A DNA stretch of 64,000 nucleotides from Pseudomonadota bacterium (lineage in GTDB: Bacteria; Pseudomonadota; Alphaproteobacteria; Sphingomonadales; Sphingomonadaceae), in NCBI GenBank assembly GCA_023400405.1, contig JAEXFD010000057.1, positions 93,976 to 157,975 on the forward strand. The letters run 5' to 3'. Of the stretch, positions 37,161 to 45,702 are shown in pieces; the first letter of the stretch is position 1, and each line of letters begins with the position of its first letter. The position numbers were made by a program, and so were the translations under genes. Below the pieces are notes generated by a model. The model did not search any database and was not told the DNA's origin. It worked only from the letters and a program-made list of their open reading frames with translations.

Positions 37161-38333
37161 ATGGCCGAGTTCGACATCATCGTTTATGGCGCCACTGGCT
37201 TTACCGGCCGGCTCGTCGCGGAATATCTGGCCCAGAGCTATGGCGACGGCAGCCTCAAATGGGCGATGGCCGGCCGATCGCTGACCAAGCTCGAGGAAGT
37301 GCGCGCGCTGATCGGCGCGCCCGCCGAGACGCCGCTGCTCACTGCCAATGCCGATGATCCTGCCGCGCTCGAGGCGCTGGTCGCGCGTGCCGCGGTCGTC
37401 ATCACCACCGTGGGTCCTTATCAGCTCTATGGCGAACCGCTCCTCGCCGCCTGTGCCAAGACCGGCACGGCCTATGTCGATCTGTGCGGCGAGCCCGCCT
37501 GGATGGCGCAGATGATCGCCAAATATGATGCCGCCGCCAAGGCGAGCGGTGCGCGCATCGTCTTCTCGTGCGGCTTCGATTCGATCCCATTCGATCTTGG
37601 CGTCTGGGCGGTCGAGGAAGAGGCGAAGAAGCGCTTCGGCCGGCCGGCGCCGCGCGTGAAGGGCCGCATCCGCGAGATGAAGGGCACGTTTTCGGGCGGC
37701 ACGTTCGCCAGCGGCAAGGCGAGCATGGCCGCGGCCGCCAAGGACCCGTCGATCCTCAAGCTGATGGTCGATCCCTTCGCGCTCGCCCCGGGCTTCGAAG
37801 GTCCGCACCAGCCCAACGGGCTCGTCCCGCATTATGACGAGGCGGCGGGCGCCTGGGTCGCGCCCTTCATGATGGCGGTGATCAACACCAAGAACGTCCA
37901 CCGCACCAATTTCCTCGCCGGCCAGCCCTATGGCGCGGATTTCCGCTATGACGAGATGACCGTGGTCCCCGGGCTCGGCGAGGTCGGCAAGGCGGCCGCC
38001 GAGGCGCTCGCCAAGTTCAATCCGATGACCGCCGAGAAAGGCCCCGCCCCCGGCGAAGGCCCCAGCAAGGAAGAGCGCGACGCCGGCCATTACGAAATCG
38101 CCTTCATCGCCGAGATGCCCACGGGCGAACGCGTCACCGCGGTGGTCACCGGCGACAAGGACCCTGGCTATGGCTCGACCAGCAGGATGATCGCCGAAAG
38201 TGCGCTATGCCTGCTCCGCGACGTGCCGGCCGAAGGCAAGGGCGGCATCTGGACGCCCGCCGCGCTGATGCCCGAACCGCTCAAGGCGCGGCTCGAGGCC
38301 CATGCCGGAATCCGCTTCGCGATCGAGGGCTAG
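37161..38333 (+). CDS. Saccharopine dehydrogenase-like / trans-acting enoyl reductase family protein
   Basis: This 390-residue protein has an N-terminal Rossmann fold: DIIVYGATGFTGRLVAEYL (NADP-binding GxxGxxG, about residues 4-22) and later TTVGPYQLYGEPLLAACA and DLCGEPAW. These match the family that includes mycobacterial trans-acting enoyl reductase and human SCCPDH. True lysine-pathway saccharopine dehydrogenase is unlikely. A lipid substrate is possible. GAGGAGAG precedes the ATG. Its stop overlaps the convergent 107-aa gene by four bases. Confidence 0.88.
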   Translation: MAEFDIIVYGATGFTGRLVAEYLAQSYGDGSLKWAMAGRSLTKLEEVRALIGAPAETPLLTANADDPAALEALVARAAVVITTVGPYQLYGEPLLAACAKTGTAYVDLCGEPAWMAQMIAKYDAAAKASGARIVFSCGFDSIPFDLGVWAVEEEAKKRFGRPAPRVKGRIREMKGTFSGGTFASGKASMAAAAKDPSILKLMVDPFALAPGFEGPHQPNGLVPHYDEAAGAWVAPFMMAVINTKNVHRTNFLAGQPYGADFRYDEMTVVPGLGEVGKAAAEALAKFNPMTAEKGPAPGEGPSKEERDAGHYEIAFIAEMPTGERVTAVVTGDKDPGYGSTSRMIAESALCLLRDVPAEGKGGIWTPAALMPEPLKARLEAHAGIRFAIEG

Positions 38334-38653
38334 CCGGCGTAGAAGAAGAGCGGGATCGCCGCCGCGACGAGTGCGAGCACGATCACGAGCGGGACCAGCA
38401 CGCACCGGCGGCGTTCGGCCTCGGCGCGCTCCGACGCAAGGTCGAGCCAGAATTGCCCCGGCGCGGCCTCGCGCAGCACGCCGCGGCTGCGCAGCCATTC
38501 GAACTGGCGCGCCCGCCCGCGCCGATCGGGCGTGTAGGGCACCGCTTCCGACGCGCTCACGGCATGGAGCGCGCGAAAATGGCCGAGCACCTCGCGCCGC
38601 GCCCGCGCCATCATCGCCGCGGCGATCATCGGCGCGGGCGAAGCGGCGATCAT
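38330..38653 (-). CDS. Hypothetical protein with C-terminal membrane helix, 107 aa
   Basis: This small protein has a basic helical N-terminal half (MMARARREVLGHFRALHAV), a segment resembling a winged-helix turn (QFEWLRSRGVLREAAPGQFW) and one C-terminal TM helix (about 84-104). It would be tail-anchored in the inner membrane. The ATG overlaps the stop of the exported protein upstream (ATGA). No family name is recognised. Confidence 0.65.
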   Translation of the reverse strand: MIAASPAPMIAAAMMARARREVLGHFRALHAVSASEAVPYTPDRRGRARQFEWLRSRGVLREAAPGQFWLDLASERAEAERRRCVLVPLVIVLALVAAAIPLFFYAG

Positions 38654-39048
38654 TGCGCCGCCTTGGCGGGGCAGGTGCTGACCAGCGGCCCCTTGGCGAG
38701 CTCGCCCTTGTCGATCGAATCGACGCGCATCGTCACGCCGTTGCTGAAGAATTGGGGAGCGGTGGAGCAAAAGCCGCTGATCAGTGCGCCGGAGATCGCA
38801 TCCGGCCCCAAGTTGGCGCTCCAGTCATCCGGCCCGGTCACGGTGAGCACCAGCGTGTTCGCCTCCGCTTTCACCGCGTGGATCTTCACGCCGCCCTCGA
38901 ATTCCTGTCCCACTATCGATTGCATGTTCGTCGCATAGTCGGTGGCAGTCAGCGCCTTCGCGGCCTGGGGGGCCGCCTGGGCCGATGCGGCGGGCGCGAG
39001 TCCGGGCAGCGCGATCAGGACGGCGGCGGCGATCAACGGCTTCAGCAT
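38650..39048 (-). CDS. Exported hypothetical protein, 132 aa
   Basis: A clear signal peptide (MLKPLIAAAVLIALPGLAP, cleavage near ASA-Q, residue 24) directs the product to the periplasm. The mature part has two cysteines (in GFCSTAP and STCPAK) that may form a disulfide, and no recognised domain. The gene is translationally coupled to the downstream 107-aa protein (ATGA). It starts 55 bases from the rnr stop on the same strand, so it could be the tail of the rnr transcript. Confidence 0.7.
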   Translation of the reverse strand: MLKPLIAAAVLIALPGLAPAASAQAAPQAAKALTATDYATNMQSIVGQEFEGGVKIHAVKAEANTLVLTVTGPDDWSANLGPDAISGALISGFCSTAPQFFSNGVTMRVDSIDKGELAKGPLVSTCPAKAAQ

Positions 39049-39103
39049 GCGCAATTCCCCCAAATGACCGCTCGAGCATAACCGCGGCGGCCCCCGGGTC
39101 AAT

Positions 39104-41413
39104 TCAGCGCTTGCGGCCCTGGTGACGGATGTTGGACGGCCGCCCGCGCCGCTGGATCGGCCGCGCCCTGCCCTTGCCGCGCGGGCCCGGTTCGGGGGCC
39201 CTGCCCGCCGATCCCTTGCCGTCGGGCAATTCGAAGCGCAGCGCGCCGGAGACCGGATTGGCCTCGACCAGCCTGAGCGGCAGCCGCTGGCCCATCGCGA
39301 ACTCCTCGCCGCTATGCTCGCCCACCAGCCGCTGGCTCGCCTCGTCATAGCGGAAATATTCGCTGCCCAGGTCGCGCGCCGGCACCAGCCCGTCGCCGCC
39401 CACGCCCTCCACCGTCGCGAAGAAGCCGAAGCTCTGCACGCCGGTGATCCGCGCTTCCATCACTTCGCCGACATGCGCGGAGAGATAGGCTGCGACATAG
39501 CGGTCGATCGTCTCGCGCTCGGCCTCCATCGCGCGGCGTTCGAGCTGGCTGATGCTCTCGCCGATCCGCTCCATGCTGCCCGCTTCCTCGGCAGTGAGCC
39601 CGCCCGGGCCGAGCCCATAGGCCTCGACCAGCGAGCGATGGACGACCAGGTCGGCATAGCGGCGGATCGGCGACGTGAAGTGGGCATAGCTGCCCAGCGC
39701 CAGCCCGAAATGGCCGGCATTTTCGGGGCCGTAATAGGCCTGGGTCTGGCTGCGCAGCACCTGCTGCATCACTTCGTCGCGGAAGTCCGCCTCACCCACC
39801 CGCTCAAGCACGCGATTGAAGGTTGCCGGGCGGATCACCTGGCCCAATGCGAATTCGACCCCGAAGGTCTTGAGGTACTCGCGCAGCGCGACCAGCTTCT
39901 CGCGCGCCGGCGGCTCGTGGATGCGGTACATCACCGGCGCCTTCTTCGCCTCCAGCGCCTTGGCCGCCGCGACGTTCGCCGCGATCATATATTCCTCGAT
40001 CAGCTTGTGCGCATCGAGCCGCTCGCGCGGCGCCACCGAGAGGATGCGCCCCAGCTCGTCGAGCACGATCCGCCGCTCGGGCAAGTCGAGGTCCAGCGGC
40101 TCGCGCTTCGCCCGCGCCTTGGCCAGCGCCCGCCAGCAGTCCCAGAGGGGGAGGAGCGCCGTTTCGACGAGGCCGTCATCCCAGCGGAAGCTGGGATCTT
40201 CCGCCACCGGCTGCGCGCTCGCGTCTTGAGATCCCAGCTTTCGCTGGGATGACGCGTGGGCGTCGATCGCCGCCTGCGCATCCTCATACGCGATGTTCGC
40301 CGCGATCCGCACCACCGCGCGGCTGAACCGCCAGCTCTTCAGCGTCCCGTTCGCCGCCACCTGCAGGTGGCAGGCCAGTGCCGCCCGGTCCGCGCCTTCC
40401 TTGAGAGAGCACACTTCCGCCGATAGGATTTCGGGCAGCATCGGCACCACGCGATCGGGGAAATAGACCGAATTGCCCCGCTTCCGCGCCTCGCGGTCGA
40501 TCGCCGATCCGGGGCGGACATAGAAGGAGACGTCGGCGATCGCGACCACCGCCTTCCACCCGCCTTCGTTCTTGGGATCGTCGTCGGGCGTCGCCCACAC
40601 CGCATCGTCATGGTCGCGGGCATCGGCGGGGTCGATCGCGACGATCGGAAGGTGAGTCAGGTCCTCGCGCTTGCCGAGATCCTGCCGCGAGACTCGCTCG
40701 GCCTCCTCCAGCACTTCGTCCGAAAACACGTTCGGGATTCCGTGCCGGTGGATCGCGATCAGCGAGAAGCTGCGCGGCGCGAACGGATCGCCGAGCCGCT
40801 CGACCACCTTGGCGGTGATCCGCGGCGGTCGCCCGGTCTTCTCCGCGAGCACCAGGTCGCCCGTTTCCGCGCCGCCTGCGTCCGAGACCGGCCAGTTGCG
40901 CCGTTCCTTCTTCTCGACGCCCTGCAGCCAGAGCCGCCCGGCCTCTTCGTGCAGCACGCCGAGCATCAGCTCCTCGCCGCGCGCGAGCTTCTTCATCGGA
41001 TGCGCGATCCAGCCGTTCCCGGCCTCCTCGGTGCGCGCTAGGATGCGGTCGCCCACGCCCAGCGCCGATCGCTTGCCGCGCTGCTCGCGCACGCGCAGCC
41101 GCGGCACCGGCACGCCCTCGGCCTCCCAGCGCTCGGGCACCGCCCATGTCGTATCGCCGTCGGCGTCGGTCACGCGCAGCACGGTGACCTTGGGCACGCC
41201 GCCCATCTTGTGAAAGGCGCGGCCGGGGGCACTGTCGATCAGCCCCTCGTCGCTCATGTCCTTGAGCAGCGCCTTGAGCAGGATCTTGTCCTGCCCATGC
41301 AGCCCGAAGGCCCGCGCGATCTCGCGCTTGCCGGCGGGCGTATCGGAACTGGTGATGAAATCGATGATCTGCTGCCGCGTGGGCAGCCCTGCTTGATGTC
41401 TTGCTTTTGCCAT
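39104..41413 (-). CDS. rnr: Ribonuclease R (RNase II/RNB family) with an in-frame palindromic insertion
   Basis: The 769-residue 3'-5' exoribonuclease degrades structured RNA. The N-terminal helix-turn-helix (about 10-70) is followed by cold-shock domains and the RNB domain. Its acidic active site is DPADARDHDDAVWA (about 262-275). An S1 domain (EARITGVQSFGFF, about 648-660) and a basic tail close the protein. Residues about 387-413 (ASSQRKLGSQ...SFRWDD) are encoded by a family B palindromic repeat, inserted in frame between YEDAQAAID and GLVETALLPLW within RNB; orthologues as I remember them lack it. The enzyme is presumably still active, since both flanks and the motifs are intact. Confidence 0.95.
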   Translation of the reverse strand: MAKARHQAGLPTRQQIIDFITSSDTPAGKREIARAFGLHGQDKILLKALLKDMSDEGLIDSAPGRAFHKMGGVPKVTVLRVTDADGDTTWAVPERWEAEGVPVPRLRVREQRGKRSALGVGDRILARTEEAGNGWIAHPMKKLARGEELMLGVLHEEAGRLWLQGVEKKERRNWPVSDAGGAETGDLVLAEKTGRPPRITAKVVERLGDPFAPRSFSLIAIHRHGIPNVFSDEVLEEAERVSRQDLGKREDLTHLPIVAIDPADARDHDDAVWATPDDDPKNEGGWKAVVAIADVSFYVRPGSAIDREARKRGNSVYFPDRVVPMLPEILSAEVCSLKEGADRAALACHLQVAANGTLKSWRFSRAVVRIAANIAYEDAQAAIDAHASSQRKLGSQDASAQPVAEDPSFRWDDGLVETALLPLWDCWRALAKARAKREPLDLDLPERRIVLDELGRILSVAPRERLDAHKLIEEYMIAANVAAAKALEAKKAPVMYRIHEPPAREKLVALREYLKTFGVEFALGQVIRPATFNRVLERVGEADFRDEVMQQVLRSQTQAYYGPENAGHFGLALGSYAHFTSPIRRYADLVVHRSLVEAYGLGPGGLTAEEAGSMERIGESISQLERRAMEAERETIDRYVAAYLSAHVGEVMEARITGVQSFGFFATVEGVGGDGLVPARDLGSEYFRYDEASQRLVGEHSGEEFAMGQRLPLRLVEANPVSGALRFELPDGKGSAGRAPEPGPRGKGRARPIQRRGRPSNIRHQGRKR
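40175..40253. repeat. Dispersed palindromic repeat, family B, inside rnr
   Basis: GTCATCCCAGCGGAAGCTGG-GATCT (40175-40199) and its reverse complement (40229-40253) pair over 24 of 25 bases around 29 bases. Each arm is itself a hairpin (CCCAGC-GGAA-GCTGGG). It is read in frame by rnr without a stop. A decayed relative is at 54470-54533. Confidence 0.9.
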
Positions 41414-41658
41414 TGGCCTCCAATGTAGGGAGTCACGCGGCGAAAATCATCCGGTGATTGGCGCCCGCTTGCCGCGCCGCGGCGGAGTCGTTACGTTCCC
41501 GCCATGGCCCGCGCGCTGCCCCTCGCCTCGAAACCCACCGCTTCGGCGGGCAGGGTCCGGCGCGCGCGGTAATTCCGCGGCACCGCGCGAACCTCCCCGC
41601 CTTCTGGGCGGGTCTTGCAACCGGAAGCTCTCGCCCTTTCCCCCTGAAAGGAACCCGC

Positions 41659-42123
41659 ATGAGCACCGAACCCCTCACGATCCGCGCCATGACCGAGGCG
41701 GATACGCCCAGCGTCCACCGCATCCACACCGAATGCCTCACCCGCTCGCTCGCCGATCATTACAGCCCCGCCCAGCTCGCCGCCTGGATGCACGGCCGTT
41801 CGCCCCAAGGCTATTGGCACTTCGCCAATGCCGGCGAGACCTTCCGCGTCGCGGAGCTGAGCGGCGAAGTGATCGCCTTCGCCAATTGGCGCGATCGGGA
41901 ACTGCGCTCGCTGTTCGTCCTGCCGGAGCATCAGCGCAGCGGCATCGGCGCCCGGCTCTTCGCCGCCTGCGCGGCCGAAGCGCCGCTCGATTTCGTCAAG
42001 GCAACCGCGAGCGCGGTCGGCTTCTACGAACGCTTCGGCTTCGTCGCGATCGGCCCCGGCTTTGACCTCAAGCGCGACGTCCGCCTGCCCCATATCGCGA
42101 TGCGCCGCGTCCTCCAGCCATGA
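41659..42123 (+). CDS. GNAT-family N-acetyltransferase
   Basis: The 154-residue protein has the GNAT acetyl-CoA-binding motif A LFVLPEHQRSGIGARLF (about 93-109) and a C-terminal NVGFYERFGF-like VGFYERFGFVAIG. The substrate is unknown, with small amines, peptides or antibiotics all possible. The ATG at 41659 follows AAAGGAACC. It is divergent from rnr, with about 245 bases between, and precedes glpD by 41 bases. Confidence 0.9.
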   Translation: MSTEPLTIRAMTEADTPSVHRIHTECLTRSLADHYSPAQLAAWMHGRSPQGYWHFANAGETFRVAELSGEVIAFANWRDRELRSLFVLPEHQRSGIGARLFAACAAEAPLDFVKATASAVGFYERFGFVAIGPGFDLKRDVRLPHIAMRRVLQP

Positions 42124-42164
42124 TCCCGTTGCCTTCGCCGCCGCCCAGCGCCTAGGTTCGCGCG

Positions 42165-43607
42165 GTGACCTACGACCTCCTCATCATCGGCGGCGGGATC
42201 AACGGCTGCGCGATCGCCCGCGAGGCGGCGCTGAACGGCCTGTCGGTCCTGCTCGTCGAGAAGGACGATATCGCCGCGCACACCAGTTCGGCCTCCACCA
42301 AGCTGATCCATGGCGGCCTGCGCTATCTCGAAACCTATGAGTTCCGCCTGGTGCGCGAGGCGCTGCACGAGCGCGAGCGGCTGCTCGCCGCCGCCCCGCA
42401 CCTCATCCGCCCGATGGCCTTCGTCCTGCCGCACGCGCATGCGGTCCGCCCCTGGTGGATGGTCCGCATCGGGCTGTGGCTCTACGATCTGCTCGCCGGC
42501 AAGTCCTCGCTCCCCCGCTCGCGCAGCCTGAAGACGGAGGACAAGGCCTTTACCGATCCGCTTGCGAGCGAACACAAGGGCTTCGTCTATTCGGATTGCT
42601 GGGTCGACGATGCCCGCCTCACCCTCGCCAATGCGCAGGACGCCGCCGCCAACGGCGCCGAGATCGCGACCCGCACCGCCCTGCTCGCCGCCCGGCGCGA
42701 AGGCGAGACGTGGCAGGCCGATCTCTCCGATGGCCGCACCGTCGCCGCCCGCGCACTGGTCAACGCCGCCGGACCGTGGGTCCGCACCCTGCTCGACACG
42801 CTGGCGATCGAAACCCCCTCGCAGGTCCGGCTGGTCAAGGGCAGCCACATCGTCGTGCCGCGCCTCTATGAAGGCGATCACGCCTATATCCTCCAGCAGC
42901 CCGATCGCCGCATCGTCTTCGCCATCCCCTATGAGGGGCGCTATACCGAGATCGGCACCACCGACATCCCGGTCGATCGGCCCGAGGACGCGGCGTGCGA
43001 TTCAGACGAGCAGCAATATCTCTGCGACGCAGTGAACCGCTATTTCACCACCCAGGTCGCGCCGGAGGACGTGGTCTGGTGCTGGTCCGGCGTCCGCCCC
43101 CTGCACGACGACGGCGCCGCCCAGGCCCAATCGGTCACGCGCGACTATACGCTCGAGGTGGACCGCGATGGCCCGCCGCTGCTCTCGGTGTTCGGCGGCA
43201 AGATCACCACCGCGCGCGCCCTGGCCGAGGAAGCGCTGGAAAAGCTCGCCCCCTTGCTCGGCCACGCGCCCGAGCGGGTGACTCGCGCCCGCCCCTTCCC
43301 CGGTGGCGACATCGAATCGTTCGACGCTTGGCTGAGCGAAGTCCGCCGCCGCTGGCCGCTGCTCGGCGAAACCCGCTCGCTGCGCATGGCCCGCGCCTAT
43401 GGCAGCCGCCTCGCCGAGATGCTCGGCGACGCCGCCGGCCCCGGCGACGACCTCGGCAGCGGCCTCACCGCCACCGAAATCCGCTGGATGCGCGACCAGG
43501 AATGGGCCCGCACCAGCGAAGACGTGCTCTGGCGCCGTTCGAAGCTGGGGCTGGCGGCGGACCCGAACCTGGCGGGGCGGGTCGAGGGGGTGCTTGGGCG
43601 GGGATAG
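42165..43607 (+). CDS. glpD: Glycerol-3-phosphate dehydrogenase, FAD-dependent
   Basis: The 480-residue membrane-associated flavoenzyme oxidises glycerol-3-phosphate to DHAP and passes electrons to quinone. The dinucleotide motif LLIIGGGINGCAIAREA (about 5-21), the substrate/FAD segment SSASTKLIHGGLRYLE and the C-terminal GGKITTARALAEEAL are present. The gene starts with GTG at 42165. No other glp gene is adjacent. Confidence 0.95.
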   Translation: MTYDLLIIGGGINGCAIAREAALNGLSVLLVEKDDIAAHTSSASTKLIHGGLRYLETYEFRLVREALHERERLLAAAPHLIRPMAFVLPHAHAVRPWWMVRIGLWLYDLLAGKSSLPRSRSLKTEDKAFTDPLASEHKGFVYSDCWVDDARLTLANAQDAAANGAEIATRTALLAARREGETWQADLSDGRTVAARALVNAAGPWVRTLLDTLAIETPSQVRLVKGSHIVVPRLYEGDHAYILQQPDRRIVFAIPYEGRYTEIGTTDIPVDRPEDAACDSDEQQYLCDAVNRYFTTQVAPEDVVWCWSGVRPLHDDGAAQAQSVTRDYTLEVDRDGPPLLSVFGGKITTARALAEEALEKLAPLLGHAPERVTRARPFPGGDIESFDAWLSEVRRRWPLLGETRSLRMARAYGSRLAEMLGDAAGPGDDLGSGLTATEIRWMRDQEWARTSEDVLWRRSKLGLAADPNLAGRVEGVLGRG

Positions 43608-43680
43608 GCACCGAAGCTCACACCCAGTCGTAGGCGTGGAAGAGGCTCAGGGTGAGCCCACCATTGTCTTCGAACAACGT

Positions 43681-44019
43681 CTAGCCCTCGGGAAGTAGCT
43701 TAAAACCAATCGCGGCGTTGATGAGATTCCCGACCACAGCAAAGCCGGCGCGGATGGCCAGCAGCTGATCGATCCTGTCGATTACCTTCTGCGCCGCAAG
43801 GTAAGATGCTTCCGTTGATTCAAGGAACCGCAATTGAGCCTTGGCTCCTTCCTCACTGATGAGATTGGCGACCCGAGCTTCGTGTATCAGTTCAATACCG
43901 TGCGCGATGCGCTTAGACTCTATTGCTGCGACCTGCGCATTTTCATAGCCGGACTGCGCGAGGCTTTCGGCCACTGCCTTCGCGATTGCTTTCACATTCT
44001 CGCTAGAGATGAGAGTCAT
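43681..44019 (-). CDS. Hypothetical helical protein, accessory cassette gene 3
   Basis: This 112-residue protein is strongly helical, with a hydrophobic C-terminal segment (AGFAVVGNLINAAIGFKLL, about 90-108) that could insert in the membrane. The start overlaps the upstream lipoprotein stop (ATGA). Base composition is visibly lower in GC than the core genes around it. No family is recognised. It is the last gene of a three-gene unit flanked by glpD and an EamA transporter. Confidence 0.6.
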   Translation of the reverse strand: MTLISSENVKAIAKAVAESLAQSGYENAQVAAIESKRIAHGIELIHEARVANLISEEGAKAQLRFLESTEASYLAAQKVIDRIDQLLAIRAGFAVVGNLINAAIGFKLLPEG

Positions 44020-44489
44020 TTCGACGCGTCCTTCCGCTTCTGTTGAAGGATCAATAGGTGATCAATCCCATCCTCAATGCGCGCCGAATCTAGCGCGGCC
44101 ATCTGAGGCGCAAGGCAATCGCGATTGGCAACGGTTGTGGGGCCGGTGACTGGAGACTTCTCGGCGGTCTCCTGCGCATTTTTCGCTTGAGCAAATACTT
44201 TGACAAGCGTGTCTAACGGTTCGGCTAGAACACCGTCCTCCTCGCGTACCGCGACCCGATATTTCAAAATCGTCAGCGTTCGCTCCGACTTCATCCAGAA
44301 ATCGCTATTCGCGCTAAAACGGCAGTTCGGATCCCCGGGTGGAGCCGCGATCAAGCCATCGTAGAAGGAAACGGTTTTATTCTTTAGATCGGACAAACTG
44401 TCCGCGAAGTATGGCGCTGGCGTTGTGAGGTGTACGCAACCCGCTGTGATTGCAATCAGCAACGGTGCAACGAGGCTTCTCACGGTCAT
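44016..44489 (-). CDS. Putative lipoprotein, accessory cassette gene 2
   Basis: This 157-residue protein has a lipoprotein signal peptide: MTVRSLVAPLLIAITAGC with lipobox ITAGC, lipidated Cys18. The mature part is hydrophilic with two more cysteines and no known domain. Codon use is less GC-biased than in the neighbourhood, suggesting transfer. It is coupled on both sides, TAATG with the upstream frame and ATGA with the downstream one, so the three genes act as one unit. Confidence 0.65.
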   Translation of the reverse strand: MTVRSLVAPLLIAITAGCVHLTTPAPYFADSLSDLKNKTVSFYDGLIAAPPGDPNCRFSANSDFWMKSERTLTILKYRVAVREEDGVLAEPLDTLVKVFAQAKNAQETAEKSPVTGPTTVANRDCLAPQMAALDSARIEDGIDHLLILQQKRKDASK

Positions 44490-44710
44490 TAGAACACCTC
44501 ATATCTATTCGGAGGCATCATCTCGAATTTTTGCGGATATGCAAACGCAATAGTGAGCAGAACGGACCTAAATAGCGCCCATTCTCTTAAACTCATACGG
44601 CCAACTATATTTCTGGCACGATTCGCGAGCTGCTCCTGATCACGCACGCACCTTGTAGACACGATGAAGCGGCTGTGTCTTGCTGCCAGCGTGTCAAAGC
44701 CGACTTTCAA
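44489..44710 (-). CDS. Small hypothetical protein, accessory cassette gene 1
   Basis: This 73-residue frame starts at a TTG (44710) and ends overlapping the lipoprotein ATG (TAATG). It is basic with a hydrophobic C-terminal stretch (SLREWALFRSVLLTIAFAY). No signal or family is recognised, and the start is uncertain because no good ribosome-binding site is visible. Its coupling and matching base composition favour it being the first gene of the cassette. Confidence 0.4.
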   Translation of the reverse strand: MKVGFDTLAARHSRFIVSTRCVRDQEQLANRARNIVGRMSLREWALFRSVLLTIAFAYPQKFEMMPPNRYEVF

Positions 44711-44736
44711 GAAACCACCCCGTTTTCAGCGCCCCC

Positions 44737-45645
44737 TCAAACCGGCTCACTCTCCCCCGCCGCCTCGGCCAGCCGCACCTTGGACCGCGCCTGCTCGCGC
44801 CAAACGATATACAGCCCGCTCGCGATGATTACCGGGGCGCCGAGCCAGGTCCAGCCGCTCGGCCACATGCCGAAGATCGCCCAGCCATAGAGCGTGCCCC
44901 AGATCAGGCTCGAATAGTCCATCGGCACCACGGCGGAGACCGGGGCGTGGCGCACCGATCCGGTCAGCGCCAGCTGCCCCACGCCGCCGACCAGCCCGAT
45001 CCCCACCAGCATCGCCCAGGTCGCCGGGTCGTGCGCCTTGAGGTGGAAGGCATAGGCGATGGCGAGCGGCGGCATCGACAGGACGGAGAACCAGAACACC
45101 GTCGTCCCCGTCGCCTCGGTCTTGCCGATCTGGCGCAGCAGGATCGCCACGATCGCGACGAACAGCGCCGCGAGCAGGCCGACGATCGCGCCGAACAGCG
45201 GCACATGCGCGCTCCACGGCTGGGCGACGATCAGCACGCCCAGGAAGCCGACGATCACCGCGCCCCAGCGGTGCCAGCCGGTCTTCTCGCGCAGCACCAG
45301 CGCGCCCAGGATCGTCGCGAAGATCGGCACGGTGAACTGGAAGGTCGTCGCCTCGGCGAGCGGCAGCAGCAGCACTGCGCCGAACGTGAAGATCATCCCC
45401 GTCAGCCCCACCGCGGTGCGCGAAAGATGCGCGCCGATCCGCCGGGTGCGGATCGATCCCAGCCCCGGCCCCGCCGCGACCCAGGCGGTGACCAGCGGGA
45501 TCGCCCAGAGCTGGCGGTGGAACATCGTCTCGGCCAGCCCGGCGCCGCGCGCCTCGGCCAGCTTGATCAGCGCCGACATGGTCGCGAGGCAGGCGACCGC
45601 GAACAGCCGCAGCCCCACGCCCTTCAGGATATCGTCGCCCCGCAT
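44737..45645 (-). CDS. EamA/DMT-family transporter
   Basis: This 302-residue inner-membrane protein shows ten hydrophobic helices in two EamA repeats, with typical VAQPWSAHVPLFGAIVGLLAA and PVSAVVPMDYSSLIWG segments. Members export metabolites such as amino acids, and the substrate here is unknown. The ATG at 45645 was chosen; a much longer open frame upstream is antisense to proS. It is divergent from proS, with 57 bases between. Confidence 0.9.
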   Translation of the reverse strand: MRGDDILKGVGLRLFAVACLATMSALIKLAEARGAGLAETMFHRQLWAIPLVTAWVAAGPGLGSIRTRRIGAHLSRTAVGLTGMIFTFGAVLLLPLAEATTFQFTVPIFATILGALVLREKTGWHRWGAVIVGFLGVLIVAQPWSAHVPLFGAIVGLLAALFVAIVAILLRQIGKTEATGTTVFWFSVLSMPPLAIAYAFHLKAHDPATWAMLVGIGLVGGVGQLALTGSVRHAPVSAVVPMDYSSLIWGTLYGWAIFGMWPSGWTWLGAPVIIASGLYIVWREQARSKVRLAEAAGESEPV

Positions 45646-45702
45646 CTGCGAAGCCTTGCGGCACGGTGGACCCGGTCGCAAGTCCCGGCTATCCGCACGG
45701 CC

